Assembly: GCF_902506195.1 (NCBI RefSeq) | Contig: NZ_LR732817.1 | Location: 3,439,407 to 3,503,406 of the forward strand | Reading direction: 5' to 3' | Source: Citricoccus sp. K5 | GTDB lineage: Bacteria; Actinomycetota; Actinomycetes; Actinomycetales; Micrococcaceae | DNA length: 64,000 nt | Shown here: piece by piece, positions 15,723 through 23,728 of the stretch | Layout: each line of letters starts with the position of its first letter | Position numbering within the stretch: position 1 is the stretch's first letter | Made by a program: the position numbers and the translations under genes | The notes under the pieces: model-generated | What the model saw: only the letters and a program-made list of their open reading frames with translations | Database searches by the model: none | Told to the model about the DNA's origin: nothing

Positions 15723-16909
15723 TGCTGCCGCTCGAGGACCTGAAGGTCATTGACGCGTCGTCCATTCTGGCGGGCCCCCTGTGCTGCCAGATCCTCGGAG
15801 ACTACGGTGCCGACGTCATCAAGATCGAGCATCCGGTGCTCGGCGACAGCATGCGCGGACACGGGGAGAGTAAGGACGGCATACCGCTGTGGTGGAAGGA
15901 GGTCTCGCGCAACAAGCGCACCCTGGCCCTGAACCTCGGCAAGCCCGAGGGGGGCGAGGTCTTCCGCAAGCTGGCCGCGACGGCCGACGTCGTGGTGGAG
16001 AATTTCCGGCCGGGCACCTTCGAACGGTGGGGGATCGGCCCCGAGGTCCTGCATCAGATCAATCCCGGCCTGGTCCTCGTCCGGATGACCGGGTTCGGGC
16101 AGACCGGACCGTACTCGTCCCGGGCGGGCTTCGGCACCCTGGCGGAGGCCATGAGCGGCTTCGCCCACCTGACCGGACCCGAGGACGGGCCCCCCACCCT
16201 GCCGGCGTTCGGCCTGGCGGACAGCATCGCCGGCATCGCCGCGTCCTCGGCGGTCCTGACAGCCCTGCGGCATCGGGACCGGACCGGGGAGGGACAGGTA
16301 GTGGATATGTCCATTCTGGAGCCGATCATGACCGCTGTCGGTCCCGGCCCCACGGTCTACGAGCAGTTGGGCATCATCGGCCAACGCCATGGCAACCGGT
16401 CCACCAACAACGCCCCGCGGAACACCTACCTGACGAAGGACGGCAAGTGGGTGGCGGTGTCCACCAGCGCCCAGTCGATCGCCGAACGGGTCATGCAGCT
16501 GGTGGGCCACCCGGAGGTCATCGACGAGCCGTGGTTCGCGTCTGGGCACACCAGGGTCCAGCACGTCGACGAGCTCGACGAGTACGTGGGCTCCTGGATC
16601 CGTGAGCGCAACCAGGCGGAGGTCATGGACGCCTTCACCGAGGCCGGGGCCGCCGTCGCCGCCGTCTATGACGCCAAGGACATCGTGGAGGACGAACACA
16701 TCCGGGAGACCGAGATGCTCATCGATGTGCCGGACGAGGACCTCGGTTCGGTGCTGCAGCACAACGTGATGTGGCGCATGAGCAAGACGCCGGGGGAGAT
16801 CCGCTTCACCGGACGGCCCCTGGGGCAGGACACAGACAACATCCTGGGCGAGGTCGGATACACCGACTCAGAGATCGCCCAGCTGAGGGAAGGTGAGTTC
16901 ATCAAGTGA
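15722..16909 (+). CDS. CaiB/BaiF (family III) CoA-transferase
   Basis: The 395-residue product matches the full family length. Motifs are DASSILAGPLCCQILGDYGADVIKIE, SRNKRTLALNL, VVENFRPG, RMTGFGQTGPY, GLADSIAGI and GQVVDMSILEP, with the catalytic Asp in VVDMS. Such enzymes move CoA between carboxylic acids. It is tightly coupled to the CitE-like lyase (TGATG overlap) and to the following cyclase-family gene (GTGA overlap). An itaconate- or mesaconate-like route, CoA activation then cleavage to acetyl-CoA and pyruvate, would use exactly this pair, but a separate hydratase is not obvious. Confidence 0.85.
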   Translation: MLPLEDLKVIDASSILAGPLCCQILGDYGADVIKIEHPVLGDSMRGHGESKDGIPLWWKEVSRNKRTLALNLGKPEGGEVFRKLAATADVVVENFRPGTFERWGIGPEVLHQINPGLVLVRMTGFGQTGPYSSRAGFGTLAEAMSGFAHLTGPEDGPPTLPAFGLADSIAGIAASSAVLTALRHRDRTGEGQVVDMSILEPIMTAVGPGPTVYEQLGIIGQRHGNRSTNNAPRNTYLTKDGKWVAVSTSAQSIAERVMQLVGHPEVIDEPWFASGHTRVQHVDELDEYVGSWIRERNQAEVMDAFTEAGAAVAAVYDAKDIVEDEHIRETEMLIDVPDEDLGSVLQHNVMWRMSKTPGEIRFTGRPLGQDTDNILGEVGYTDSEIAQLREGEFIK

Positions 16910-17718
16910 ACAGTGCATTGTTGGACGTCGTGCAGTCAGGGCTGCATACGGTGGATCTGGGCCGGCAGCTGAGGGTCGGCATGCCGCAGTCCCCGAACCA
17001 TCCCCAGTTCTGGCACACGCTGCCCCGTCGCCACGGTGACATGGTCCGTGCCGATGGCGGCAGCGCCGCGAATGACATGATCTCGACCGGCACCCATGTG
17101 GGCACCCACATCGATGCCTTGGCCCATGTGAGCCAGGACGGCAAGCTCCACGGCGGTGCGAACGCCGGCGACTCCTGCCTCGGCGGCAAGTACGTGGAAC
17201 ACGGCGTGCACACCATCGAGCCGATGCTCAAGCGCGGCCTCCTGTTGGACATTCCCGCCTACAAGGGCCTGCCGGATCTCGAGGGCGGCTACGAGATCAC
17301 CGTGGAGGACCTGCAGGGATGCCTCGCGGCGCAGGGCGTGGACGTGCTGGCCGGAGACGTCGTCCTGATCCGCTCCGGCTGGGGCAAGAAATTCGCGGAG
17401 GGATCGGCATATGTCGGCGGACCGTCCGGGGTGCCCGGCATCAGTGAGGCCGGGGCGACGTTCCTGGCCGGCCTGGGTGTCCACGCCCTCGGTGCGGACA
17501 CCATCGCCTTCGAGATGCTCCCGCCGGGCGGCGGCCACGCCCAGCTGCCGGCCCACCGGATCCTCCTGGTGGAAAGCGGCATCTACATCATCGAGGCGCT
17601 GGACCTGGAAGGCCTGGCCGAGCAAGGACTTCACGAGTTCCTCTTCGTCCTCGTGCCGTTGAACATCTTCGGCGCCACCGGTTCACCGGTCCGGCCGCTG
17701 GCGGTGGTGCCGGCATGA
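16906..17718 (+). CDS. Cyclase-family hydrolase (kynurenine formamidase/isatin hydrolase-like)
   Basis: The 270-residue product has the metal-binding signature THVGTHIDALAH (His64, His68, Asp70, His74) of PF04199, plus VVLIRSGW and the late HILL-type region PAHRILLVESGIYIIEALDLEGL. Family members hydrolyse amides or lactams with Mn or Zn. GTG 16906 overlaps the CoA-transferase stop and its own stop overlaps the next start, so it sits inside the coupled string. It would suit ring opening or deformylation of an amide intermediate. Confidence 0.8.
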   Translation: MNSALLDVVQSGLHTVDLGRQLRVGMPQSPNHPQFWHTLPRRHGDMVRADGGSAANDMISTGTHVGTHIDALAHVSQDGKLHGGANAGDSCLGGKYVEHGVHTIEPMLKRGLLLDIPAYKGLPDLEGGYEITVEDLQGCLAAQGVDVLAGDVVLIRSGWGKKFAEGSAYVGGPSGVPGISEAGATFLAGLGVHALGADTIAFEMLPPGGGHAQLPAHRILLVESGIYIIEALDLEGLAEQGLHEFLFVLVPLNIFGATGSPVRPLAVVPA

Positions 17719-19211
17719 GCGCCAGCTCCAACACCACACGGAAATCCACATCGGGCGCGACGCCGCCCCCCGCCTCAGACGCCCCGCTCGCCGAGATCGT
17801 GGCGACCTGGGCCGAGGGCGTGACCTTCGAGGACCTCTCTCCGGCCCTGATCGAGAACATCAACTCCCGCGTTCTGGACATCCTGGGCATCTGTGCCGCG
17901 GCGGCTCCGCTGGACACCAGTCGCGCGGTGCGCCGCTTTACTACATCACAGGGCGGGGCCGGCCAGGCCAGTGCCGTCGGGGTGGCCGAGCAATTGCCGG
18001 CCGCCCAGGCGGCCTTCGTCAACGGCGTCCTCGCGCATTCCCTGGACTATGACGACACCCACCTGCCTTCGGTGCTGCACCCCAGTGCCAGTGTCATCCC
18101 GGCGGTGCTGGCCGCCGCACAGGCCCACGGGTCCGCGGGTCAGGACGTGGTCCGGGCCATTGCGATCGGCCTGGAGGTCAGTGTCCGCCTCGGCATGGCC
18201 GGTTATGACAGCGCGGCGCAGAACTCGGTGTTCTTCGAACATGGCCAACATGCCACGTCCATCTGCGGCGCCATGGGATCCGCCGCGGCCGTGGCCGCCC
18301 TGCACGGGGGTGCGGAGTTGATTCGCAACTCCCTGGGCGTGGCTGCCTCGATGGCTGCCGGGATCATCGAGTCGAACCGGACCGGTGGAACCGTCAAGCG
18401 CATCCACTGTGGTTGGGCCGCGCACTCCGCAGTCACCGCCGTCGAGCTGGTTCGCCATGGCCTGACCGGCCCGCCCACGGTGTTGGAGGGCCGCTTCGGG
18501 TTCTTCCAGGCCTGGCTCCACGGCGCCTTCGATGCCTCGGCCATCACCGATGACCTGGGGGAACGGTGGTCCATCGAGGACATCTTCTTCAAGCCGTACC
18601 CCGCCAATCACTTCACCCACGCTGCCGTGGATGCGGCAGCCGCACTGCGGCGAGCCGGCATCACACCCGGGGACATCAACTCCCTGGTGCTCGGAGTGCC
18701 GGCACCGAACCTGCGCACGATCGGCGAGCCGATCGACGTGAAGCGCACCCCCACCACCGCCTACATGGCCCAGTTCTCCGGACCCTATGCCGTCGCCGCC
18801 GGGCTGCTCGGAGGTGGGGGCCTGGAGGTCGGCCTGGACGACTACACCGACGAGCTGGCGCAGGATCCGGTCCGGCGGGCCATCATGGCCAAGGTGGACG
18901 TGGTCCCGGACCCGGAGTGCACGGCGATCTTCCCGATGCAGTTCCCCGCGGTCCTGACCGCGCACCTCACGGACGGCCGGACCATCGTGGAGAAGGTCCT
19001 GGCCAACCGCGGCGGCAACGAGAATCCCCTCAGCTTCGAGGAGCTCACCCGCAAGTTCCGGGACAACGCCCGCCGCACCATGTCCACCGGGGACATGGCA
19101 GCACTCGAAGAGGGCTGTCGCACCCTGGAAACAGCTACGTCCGTCCATGACCTGTTCACCGGTCTCGCCTTGGTGGATCCAGACCGCCTCCAGAATGAAG
19201 TCCAGAAGTAG
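17715..19211 (+). CDS. MmgE/PrpD family protein (copy B)
   Basis: The 498-residue product has LDILGICAAAAPLDTSRAV, AHSLDYDDTHLPSVLHPSASVIPAVLA (typical DYDDTH substrate loop), EHGQHATSICGAMGSA, and FKPYPANHFTHAAVDAA. The DYDDTH loop resembles cis-aconitate decarboxylase and methylcitrate-dehydratase-like members more closely than copy A does. It overlaps the cyclase gene (ATGA) and is followed 25 bases later by the amidohydrolase. Copies A and B are clearly divergent, so this is not a recent tandem duplication. Confidence 0.8.
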   Translation: MSASSNTTRKSTSGATPPPASDAPLAEIVATWAEGVTFEDLSPALIENINSRVLDILGICAAAAPLDTSRAVRRFTTSQGGAGQASAVGVAEQLPAAQAAFVNGVLAHSLDYDDTHLPSVLHPSASVIPAVLAAAQAHGSAGQDVVRAIAIGLEVSVRLGMAGYDSAAQNSVFFEHGQHATSICGAMGSAAAVAALHGGAELIRNSLGVAASMAAGIIESNRTGGTVKRIHCGWAAHSAVTAVELVRHGLTGPPTVLEGRFGFFQAWLHGAFDASAITDDLGERWSIEDIFFKPYPANHFTHAAVDAAAALRRAGITPGDINSLVLGVPAPNLRTIGEPIDVKRTPTTAYMAQFSGPYAVAAGLLGGGGLEVGLDDYTDELAQDPVRRAIMAKVDVVPDPECTAIFPMQFPAVLTAHLTDGRTIVEKVLANRGGNENPLSFEELTRKFRDNARRTMSTGDMAALEEGCRTLETATSVHDLFTGLALVDPDRLQNEVQK

Positions 19212-19236
19212 GACCAGAAGCAAGAAAGGGACCCTC

Positions 19237-20724
19237 ATGTCCAACTACGATCTGCTGATCAAGAACGCCACCGTGGTGCGCCCGGGCGAGCTCGCCCCCG
19301 AGCTGCTGGATGTCGCCGTCAAGGACGGCAAGTTCGCCGCCATCGCCGCTGACATCGACGCCTCCGAGGCCACCAAGGTGGTGGATGGCACCGGCAAGCA
19401 CCTCTTCCCGGGCGTCGTGGACGTCCATCAGCACTGGGGCATCTACAACCCGCTCGAGGAGGATGCCGAGACCGAGAGCCGCGCCAGCGCCCAGGGCGGG
19501 GTGACCAGCGGCATCACCTACGTGCGCACCGGTGCCTACTACCTGAACAAGTCCGGCCCCTACAAGGACATCTATCCCGAGGTCCTGGAGGCCACCCGGG
19601 GCCGGGCCTACATCGACTACGGCTATCACGTGGCACCGATCCTCAAGGACCACATCAACGAGATCCCCGACCTGCTGGACATGGGCGTGGCCTCGTTCAA
19701 GATCTTCATGTTCTACGGCATCCACGGACTGCACGGCCGCTCCACGGACCAGAGCAAGTTCCTGATGATCCCGGAGGACGAGTCCTACGACTACGCCCAC
19801 TTCGAGTTCGTGATGCGCGGTATCGAGAAGGCCCGCCAGGACCCGCGCTACGCGGACATCAAGGACCAGATCTCCCTGTCCCTGCACTGTGAGACCGCCG
19901 AGATCATGCGCGCCTACACCAAGTTGGTGGAGGAGGACGGCACCCTGACCGGGCTGGAGGCCTACAGCGCCTCGCGCCCGCCGCACTCGGAGGGCCTGGC
20001 CATCACCATCGCCTCCTACCTGGCGCATGAGACGGAGCTGCCCAACATCAACCTGTTGCACCTGACGAGCCGTAAGGCCATTGAAGCGGCCATGATGATG
20101 CAGCAGACCTTCCCGCACATCAACTTCCGCCGCGAGGTGACCGTGGGCCACCTGCTCGCGGACTGCCACACCGCGAACATGGGCGGCAAGGTCAACCCGC
20201 CGCTGCGCCCCCGCGAGGACGTGGAGGCCCTCTGGGACCACCTGCTGGCCGGGAACTTCTCCTGGGTCACCTCGGACCATGCCTGCTGCAAGGACGAGAC
20301 CAAGTTCGGTGACCCGCGCGAGGACGTCTTCGTGGCCAAGTCCGGCTTCGGCGGCGCCGAGTACCTGCTGGCCGGGATGATCTCCGAGGGTCGCAAGCGC
20401 GGTCTGTCATACAACAAGATCGCGGAACTGGTCTCCAAGAACCCCGCCGAGCGTTACGGCCTCAACAGCAAGGGCGATCTGCAGGTCGGCTTCGACGCGG
20501 ACTTCTGCCTGGTCGACGATCAGACGAACTACGTGGTCCGGGCGGAAGACTCCCTGTCCACGCAGGAGTACACGCCCTTCGAAGGGTTCGAGCTGACCGC
20601 CAAGATCACGGACACCTACCTGCGGGGGAACACGGTGTTCCAGGACGGTGCCGTGGTCGGGACTCCGCAGGGGCAGTACCTGGACCGGACCGGCCGCACA
20701 TCGGAGGTGCTGACCGAGGCGTAG
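19237..20724 (+). CDS. Dihydroorotase/hydantoinase-type amidohydrolase
   Basis: The 495-residue product has a cyclic amidohydrolase layout: N-terminal beta-domain (LLIKNATVV), metal ligands FPGVVDVHQHW, the Lys in MGVASFKIFMFYG that is carboxylated in hydantoinases, SLSLHCE, INLLHLTSRKA and VTSDHACC (catalytic Asp), then the C-terminal FDADFCLVD region. ATG 19237 is chosen for its GAAAGGGA ribosome site; longer frames upstream overlap the PrpD gene. Relatives open hydantoins, dihydropyrimidines or allantoin. It ends the island 1 transcript and is followed by a strong terminator. Confidence 0.85.
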   Translation: MSNYDLLIKNATVVRPGELAPELLDVAVKDGKFAAIAADIDASEATKVVDGTGKHLFPGVVDVHQHWGIYNPLEEDAETESRASAQGGVTSGITYVRTGAYYLNKSGPYKDIYPEVLEATRGRAYIDYGYHVAPILKDHINEIPDLLDMGVASFKIFMFYGIHGLHGRSTDQSKFLMIPEDESYDYAHFEFVMRGIEKARQDPRYADIKDQISLSLHCETAEIMRAYTKLVEEDGTLTGLEAYSASRPPHSEGLAITIASYLAHETELPNINLLHLTSRKAIEAAMMMQQTFPHINFRREVTVGHLLADCHTANMGGKVNPPLRPREDVEALWDHLLAGNFSWVTSDHACCKDETKFGDPREDVFVAKSGFGGAEYLLAGMISEGRKRGLSYNKIAELVSKNPAERYGLNSKGDLQVGFDADFCLVDDQTNYVVRAEDSLSTQEYTPFEGFELTAKITDTYLRGNTVFQDGAVVGTPQGQYLDRTGRTSEVLTEA

Positions 20725-20744
20725 GAGCAGGGAGCGCCCTGCAG

Positions 20745-20789
20745 GAAGCCGCCTGGGCCTGTCTCGTCGAGACGGGCCCAGGCGGCTTC
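20745..20789. terminator. Strong hairpin terminator between convergent genes
   Basis: GAAGCCGCCTGGGCC (20745-20759) pairs perfectly with 20775-20789, and the interior GTCTC/GAGAC extends the stem to about 20 bp with a three-base loop. It lies just after the amidohydrolase stop and faces the end of the convergent gntR gene, so it can serve both. Confidence 0.85.
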
Positions 20790-20853
20790 TCGCTTCGGAG
20801 AGGCCATGACAGCGGACCTCTGTCCCGACCCTTGGTGCAGACGGCACGTGAAC

Positions 20854-21573
20854 TTAAGCGGTACTGGTGAGGTACCCGCCGAGCTTCTCGCGCAGACGGG
20901 TCCGCTTGCTGAGGTTGCGCTGCTTTTCACGGTCGGCCAGGGCGCGGACGTAGGTCTGCCCCGCCTGATCGATGTGCTGGGTCAGGACCTGGGCCACCCC
21001 CGGAGCATCGGCGGCTCGGACGAGGTCCACGATCTGCGCGTGTTCGCGCATGGACACGGCCACGGCGTCGCTTTTCCACGTGGAGAGATGGGCCCGGAGT
21101 GCTGAGACCTGGGTGGAGATCGCACCGTACGCCTCGGCCAGGTAGCGGTTCCCGCCGACCTCGAAGGCCACGGCATGGAACCGGGCATCGAGCCGGTTGT
21201 ACGCCGCACGGTCCTCCCGGGAGATGGCCGATTCCATCTCAGCCATGACTTCCGTCAGGGCGGCCCCTGCGTGTGGTGCCGACGTTCGCAGGGCGTCTTC
21301 CATGGCCCATGATTCCAGCCGGAAGCGAAAGCCGCATAATTCAAGCACCTGTTCGGGCGAGGGATCGAAGACGAAGGTGCCGGACTTGGGGACGATCTCT
21401 ACGATTCCCTCGTTCTGCAACGCTTTCAGGGCTTCGCGCACGGGTGTCCTGCTGACGGAGAAGACCTCTGCCAGGGCATCCTCGGACAACGGTTCACCGA
21501 GTTCGAAGGCACCGTCCGTGATGGATGCGCGGAGCGATGCAACGATCCCGTAGGCCATGGATGAGGTTCTCAC
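20854..21573 (-). CDS. GntR-family regulator, FadR subfamily (FCD domain)
   Basis: The 239-residue product has an N-terminal winged helix (about 8-70: GEPLSEDALAEVFSVSRTPVREALKALQNEGIV, KSGTFVF) and an all-helical FCD effector domain (about 80-220) with the metal/ligand residues in RLDARFHAVAFEVGGN and the late REHAQIVDLVRA. GTG 21573 is favoured because AGGAGG lies 9 bases upstream; ATG 21558 is an alternative. It is divergent from the lyase gene at 21769, with palindromic sites in the gap, so it very likely controls that operon and itself. The effector is probably an organic acid. Confidence 0.87.
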   Translation of the reverse strand: MRTSSMAYGIVASLRASITDGAFELGEPLSEDALAEVFSVSRTPVREALKALQNEGIVEIVPKSGTFVFDPSPEQVLELCGFRFRLESWAMEDALRTSAPHAGAALTEVMAEMESAISREDRAAYNRLDARFHAVAFEVGGNRYLAEAYGAISTQVSALRAHLSTWKSDAVAVSMREHAQIVDLVRAADAPGVAQVLTQHIDQAGQTYVRALADREKQRNLSKRTRLREKLGGYLTSTA

Positions 21574-21616
21574 TGAACGGGGCCTCCTCTGTCGCCATCA
21601 TGCTATCCGGCCCAAC

Positions 21617-21654
21617 ACTTGTATCCAAGTTGACGTTCATCTAGTATCCAAGTT
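21617..21654. promoter_or_regulatory. Two GntR-type operator sites in the divergent promoter
   Basis: ACTTG-TATC-CAAGT at 21617-21630 is a perfect 5-bp-arm palindrome. A second, imperfect copy (CTAG-TATC-CAAGT) follows at 21641-21653. The shared core GTATCCAAGTT starts at 21621 and 21644, 23 bases or about two helical turns apart. FadR-type GntR proteins bind short palindromes of this shape, so these are likely sites for the adjacent regulator. Confidence 0.6.
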
Positions 21655-21768
21655 CAACGTGAGGTGCATCACGTCGGCGACTCTCTCGATCCGCCGGGCC
21701 ACAACCCTGCAGACCGTCGAAGTCCCGCGCGCCCCGCAACCGTCAGAGAACCAAGGACACGGAGAATC

Positions 21769-22629
21769 ATGAACGCGGCTGCATCATTGAGAACACTGCT
21801 CGAGCCGGGTCGGCCCCTCGTGCACGCCCCAGGGGCCTTCGATTCGCTCACCGCCCGACTGGTCGAACAGGCGGGATTCCCGGCCGTGTATCTCACCGGC
21901 TTCGGGGCCACGGCGTCGAGACTCGGTCAGCCGGACATCGGCTTGCTCACCGCGACCGAGATGACGGAGCATGCCAGGAACATGGTCCGGGCCGTCTCCA
22001 TTCCCGTCATCGCCGATGCTGACAACGGGTACGGTGGCCCGTCCAACATTCACCGCACGGTTCTCGAATACCAGCAAGCGGGCGTCGCCGCGATCCACCT
22101 CGAGGACCAGGTCTCTCCCAAGCGCTGCGGGCAGATGGCCGGCATCAGCCTGGTGGACGCGGAGGACTCGGCTCGTCGGGTCAAAGCTGCCGTGGCGGCC
22201 CGCGGCTCTGACGACCTCGTGGTGATTGCCCGGACCGACGCTCTGGCCGCCACCTCCCGGGAGGATGCCGTCGAGCGGATCCACCGCTACCGCGATGCTG
22301 GGGCAGACCTGCTCTTCGTGGACGGGGTCAAGACCATCCGCGACGTGGAGTTCATCGCCCGATCCGTGGACGGACCGACCGTGGTCTCCATTGTGGACGG
22401 CACCGAGGCGGCGAGCCTGGCTGGCAGTGACCTGGAAGAGCTGGGATTCCGGATGGTCCTGTACCCCTTGACCGCCCTGTTCTCCGCCACCTCCGCAGTG
22501 CAGCAGAGCCTGCACTCCCTCCGCGAGAACCAGACCGTACCGGCCAGCGCGATGGACTACGCCCAGTACTCGGAGATCGTCGGCCTGCCGTTCCATCAGC
22601 ATCTCGATGAGACCTTCGGCCAGCTCTGA
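21769..22629 (+). CDS. Isocitrate lyase/PEP mutase superfamily lyase
   Basis: The 286-residue product has the family barrel: PGAFDSLTARLVEQAGFPAVYLTG, PVIADADNGYGG (metal-binding Asp pair), AAIHLEDQVSPKRCGQMAG and VVIARTDALAA. The catalytic loop reads KRCGQ where methylisocitrate lyase and most relatives have KRCGH. The family cleaves 2-methylisocitrate, dimethylmalate or oxaloacetate-type acids. The next genes encode a hydroxyacid dehydrogenase and a TctC binding protein, consistent with a small operon for uptake and cleavage of a branched hydroxy-di- or tricarboxylate. ATG 21769 has GGAG four bases upstream. Confidence 0.8.
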   Translation: MNAAASLRTLLEPGRPLVHAPGAFDSLTARLVEQAGFPAVYLTGFGATASRLGQPDIGLLTATEMTEHARNMVRAVSIPVIADADNGYGGPSNIHRTVLEYQQAGVAAIHLEDQVSPKRCGQMAGISLVDAEDSARRVKAAVAARGSDDLVVIARTDALAATSREDAVERIHRYRDAGADLLFVDGVKTIRDVEFIARSVDGPTVVSIVDGTEAASLAGSDLEELGFRMVLYPLTALFSATSAVQQSLHSLRENQTVPASAMDYAQYSEIVGLPFHQHLDETFGQL

Positions 22630-22676
22630 CTCCGCGGCCACGGCACTCCCCCCAACTCCCACGACCTGAGGTATCC

Positions 22677-23663
22677 ATGTACAAGATCGTCATCACCGAC
22701 TACGAGTTCACAGACCTGTCCCCGGAACGGTCCGTCTTCGACGGACAGGACGTCATGGTCGACGCCGGCCCCTTCGCTGACGAGGCCGCGTTGCGGAAGG
22801 CCTGCCGTGACGCGGACGCCATCGTCAACCAGTACGTCCAGCTGGATGCCGCCTTTATCACCACCCTGGAACGCTGCCGCGTGATTGCCCGGTACGGAAT
22901 CGGCGTCAACACCATCGACATCGAGGCCGCCACCGCCGCCGGCATCATGGTCGCCAACGTCCCCGACGGTTCCCTGGATGATGTGTCCGACCACGCGGCA
23001 GCCATGATCCTCTCCCTCTCCCGCGGACTGGGTATCTACGATCGCGCGCTGCGGCGAGGTCAGTGGGACTATGCCCAGGCCAAGCCGCTGCACCGGCTCC
23101 GCGGGGCCACCTTGGGGCTGCTGGGCTTCGGCAACATCCCCCGGCGTCTGGCTGCGAAGATGCAGATCTTCGGCATGAGGGTGATCGCACACGATCCGTT
23201 CGTGGACCCGGACGTCGCGTTGCGGGAGCATGACACCACGCTGGTGACGCCCGAAGAGCTCTTCGCGGCAGCGGACGTGGTCTCGATCCACCTCCCGCTC
23301 ACCACCGAGACGGTCAACCTGGTGGATTCCCGGTTGCTGGGCCTGATGAAGACCACGGCGCTGTTGCTCAACACTTCCCGCGGCGGAATCGTCCAGGAAG
23401 AGGACCTGGCGGCGGCCCTGGCAGGAGGCCGGCTGGGAGGGGCCGGACTGGACGTCTTCAGCGCGGAACCGCTCGGTCATCAGTCCCCGTTCACCGAACT
23501 CGAGAACACGGTCCTGACGCCCCACGCGGCGTGGTACTCGGAAGAGTCCGAACAGGAGATCCGCACCAAGACCGCCCAGAACGTCCTCGACGCCCTGTTC
23601 CAGGGCCAACCCACGTATTTGGTGAACCGCACCGTGGTCCCGCGCGCCGCCGTCGGGACCTGA
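22677..23663 (+). CDS. D-2-hydroxyacid dehydrogenase family protein (C-terminal-binding-protein type)
   Basis: The 328-residue product shows the D-isomer-specific fold: ARYGIGVNTIDIEAATAAGIMVANVPDG, the NAD motif LGLLGFGNIPRRLAAKMQIFG, catalytic Arg in LLLNTSRGGIV, Glu in GLDVFSAEPL and His in LTPHAAWYSEES. The GFGNIPR dinucleotide motif and WYSEES tail are typical of CtBP-like bacterial members. It follows the lyase by 47 bases and would oxidise or reduce a 2-hydroxy/2-keto acid in the same pathway. Confidence 0.85.
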   Translation: MYKIVITDYEFTDLSPERSVFDGQDVMVDAGPFADEAALRKACRDADAIVNQYVQLDAAFITTLERCRVIARYGIGVNTIDIEAATAAGIMVANVPDGSLDDVSDHAAAMILSLSRGLGIYDRALRRGQWDYAQAKPLHRLRGATLGLLGFGNIPRRLAAKMQIFGMRVIAHDPFVDPDVALREHDTTLVTPEELFAAADVVSIHLPLTTETVNLVDSRLLGLMKTTALLLNTSRGGIVQEEDLAAALAGGRLGGAGLDVFSAEPLGHQSPFTELENTVLTPHAAWYSEESEQEIRTKTAQNVLDALFQGQPTYLVNRTVVPRAAVGT

Positions 23664-23728
23664 ACCACTCATTGGTAGACCCGCCCACCCCCCCTTATTC
23701 GCTGCACCCCTCAGAACCAAGGAGAATC

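Noticed and set aside
15329-16762. A 477-codon open frame on the minus strand
   Set aside because: It lies opposite the CoA lyase and CoA-transferase genes, which have full family motifs and coupled starts. The reverse frame shows no domain.
17946-19244. A 432-codon open frame on the minus strand
   Set aside because: It is opposite the second MmgE/PrpD gene, with Gly/Asp/Val/His-rich random composition and no family signature.
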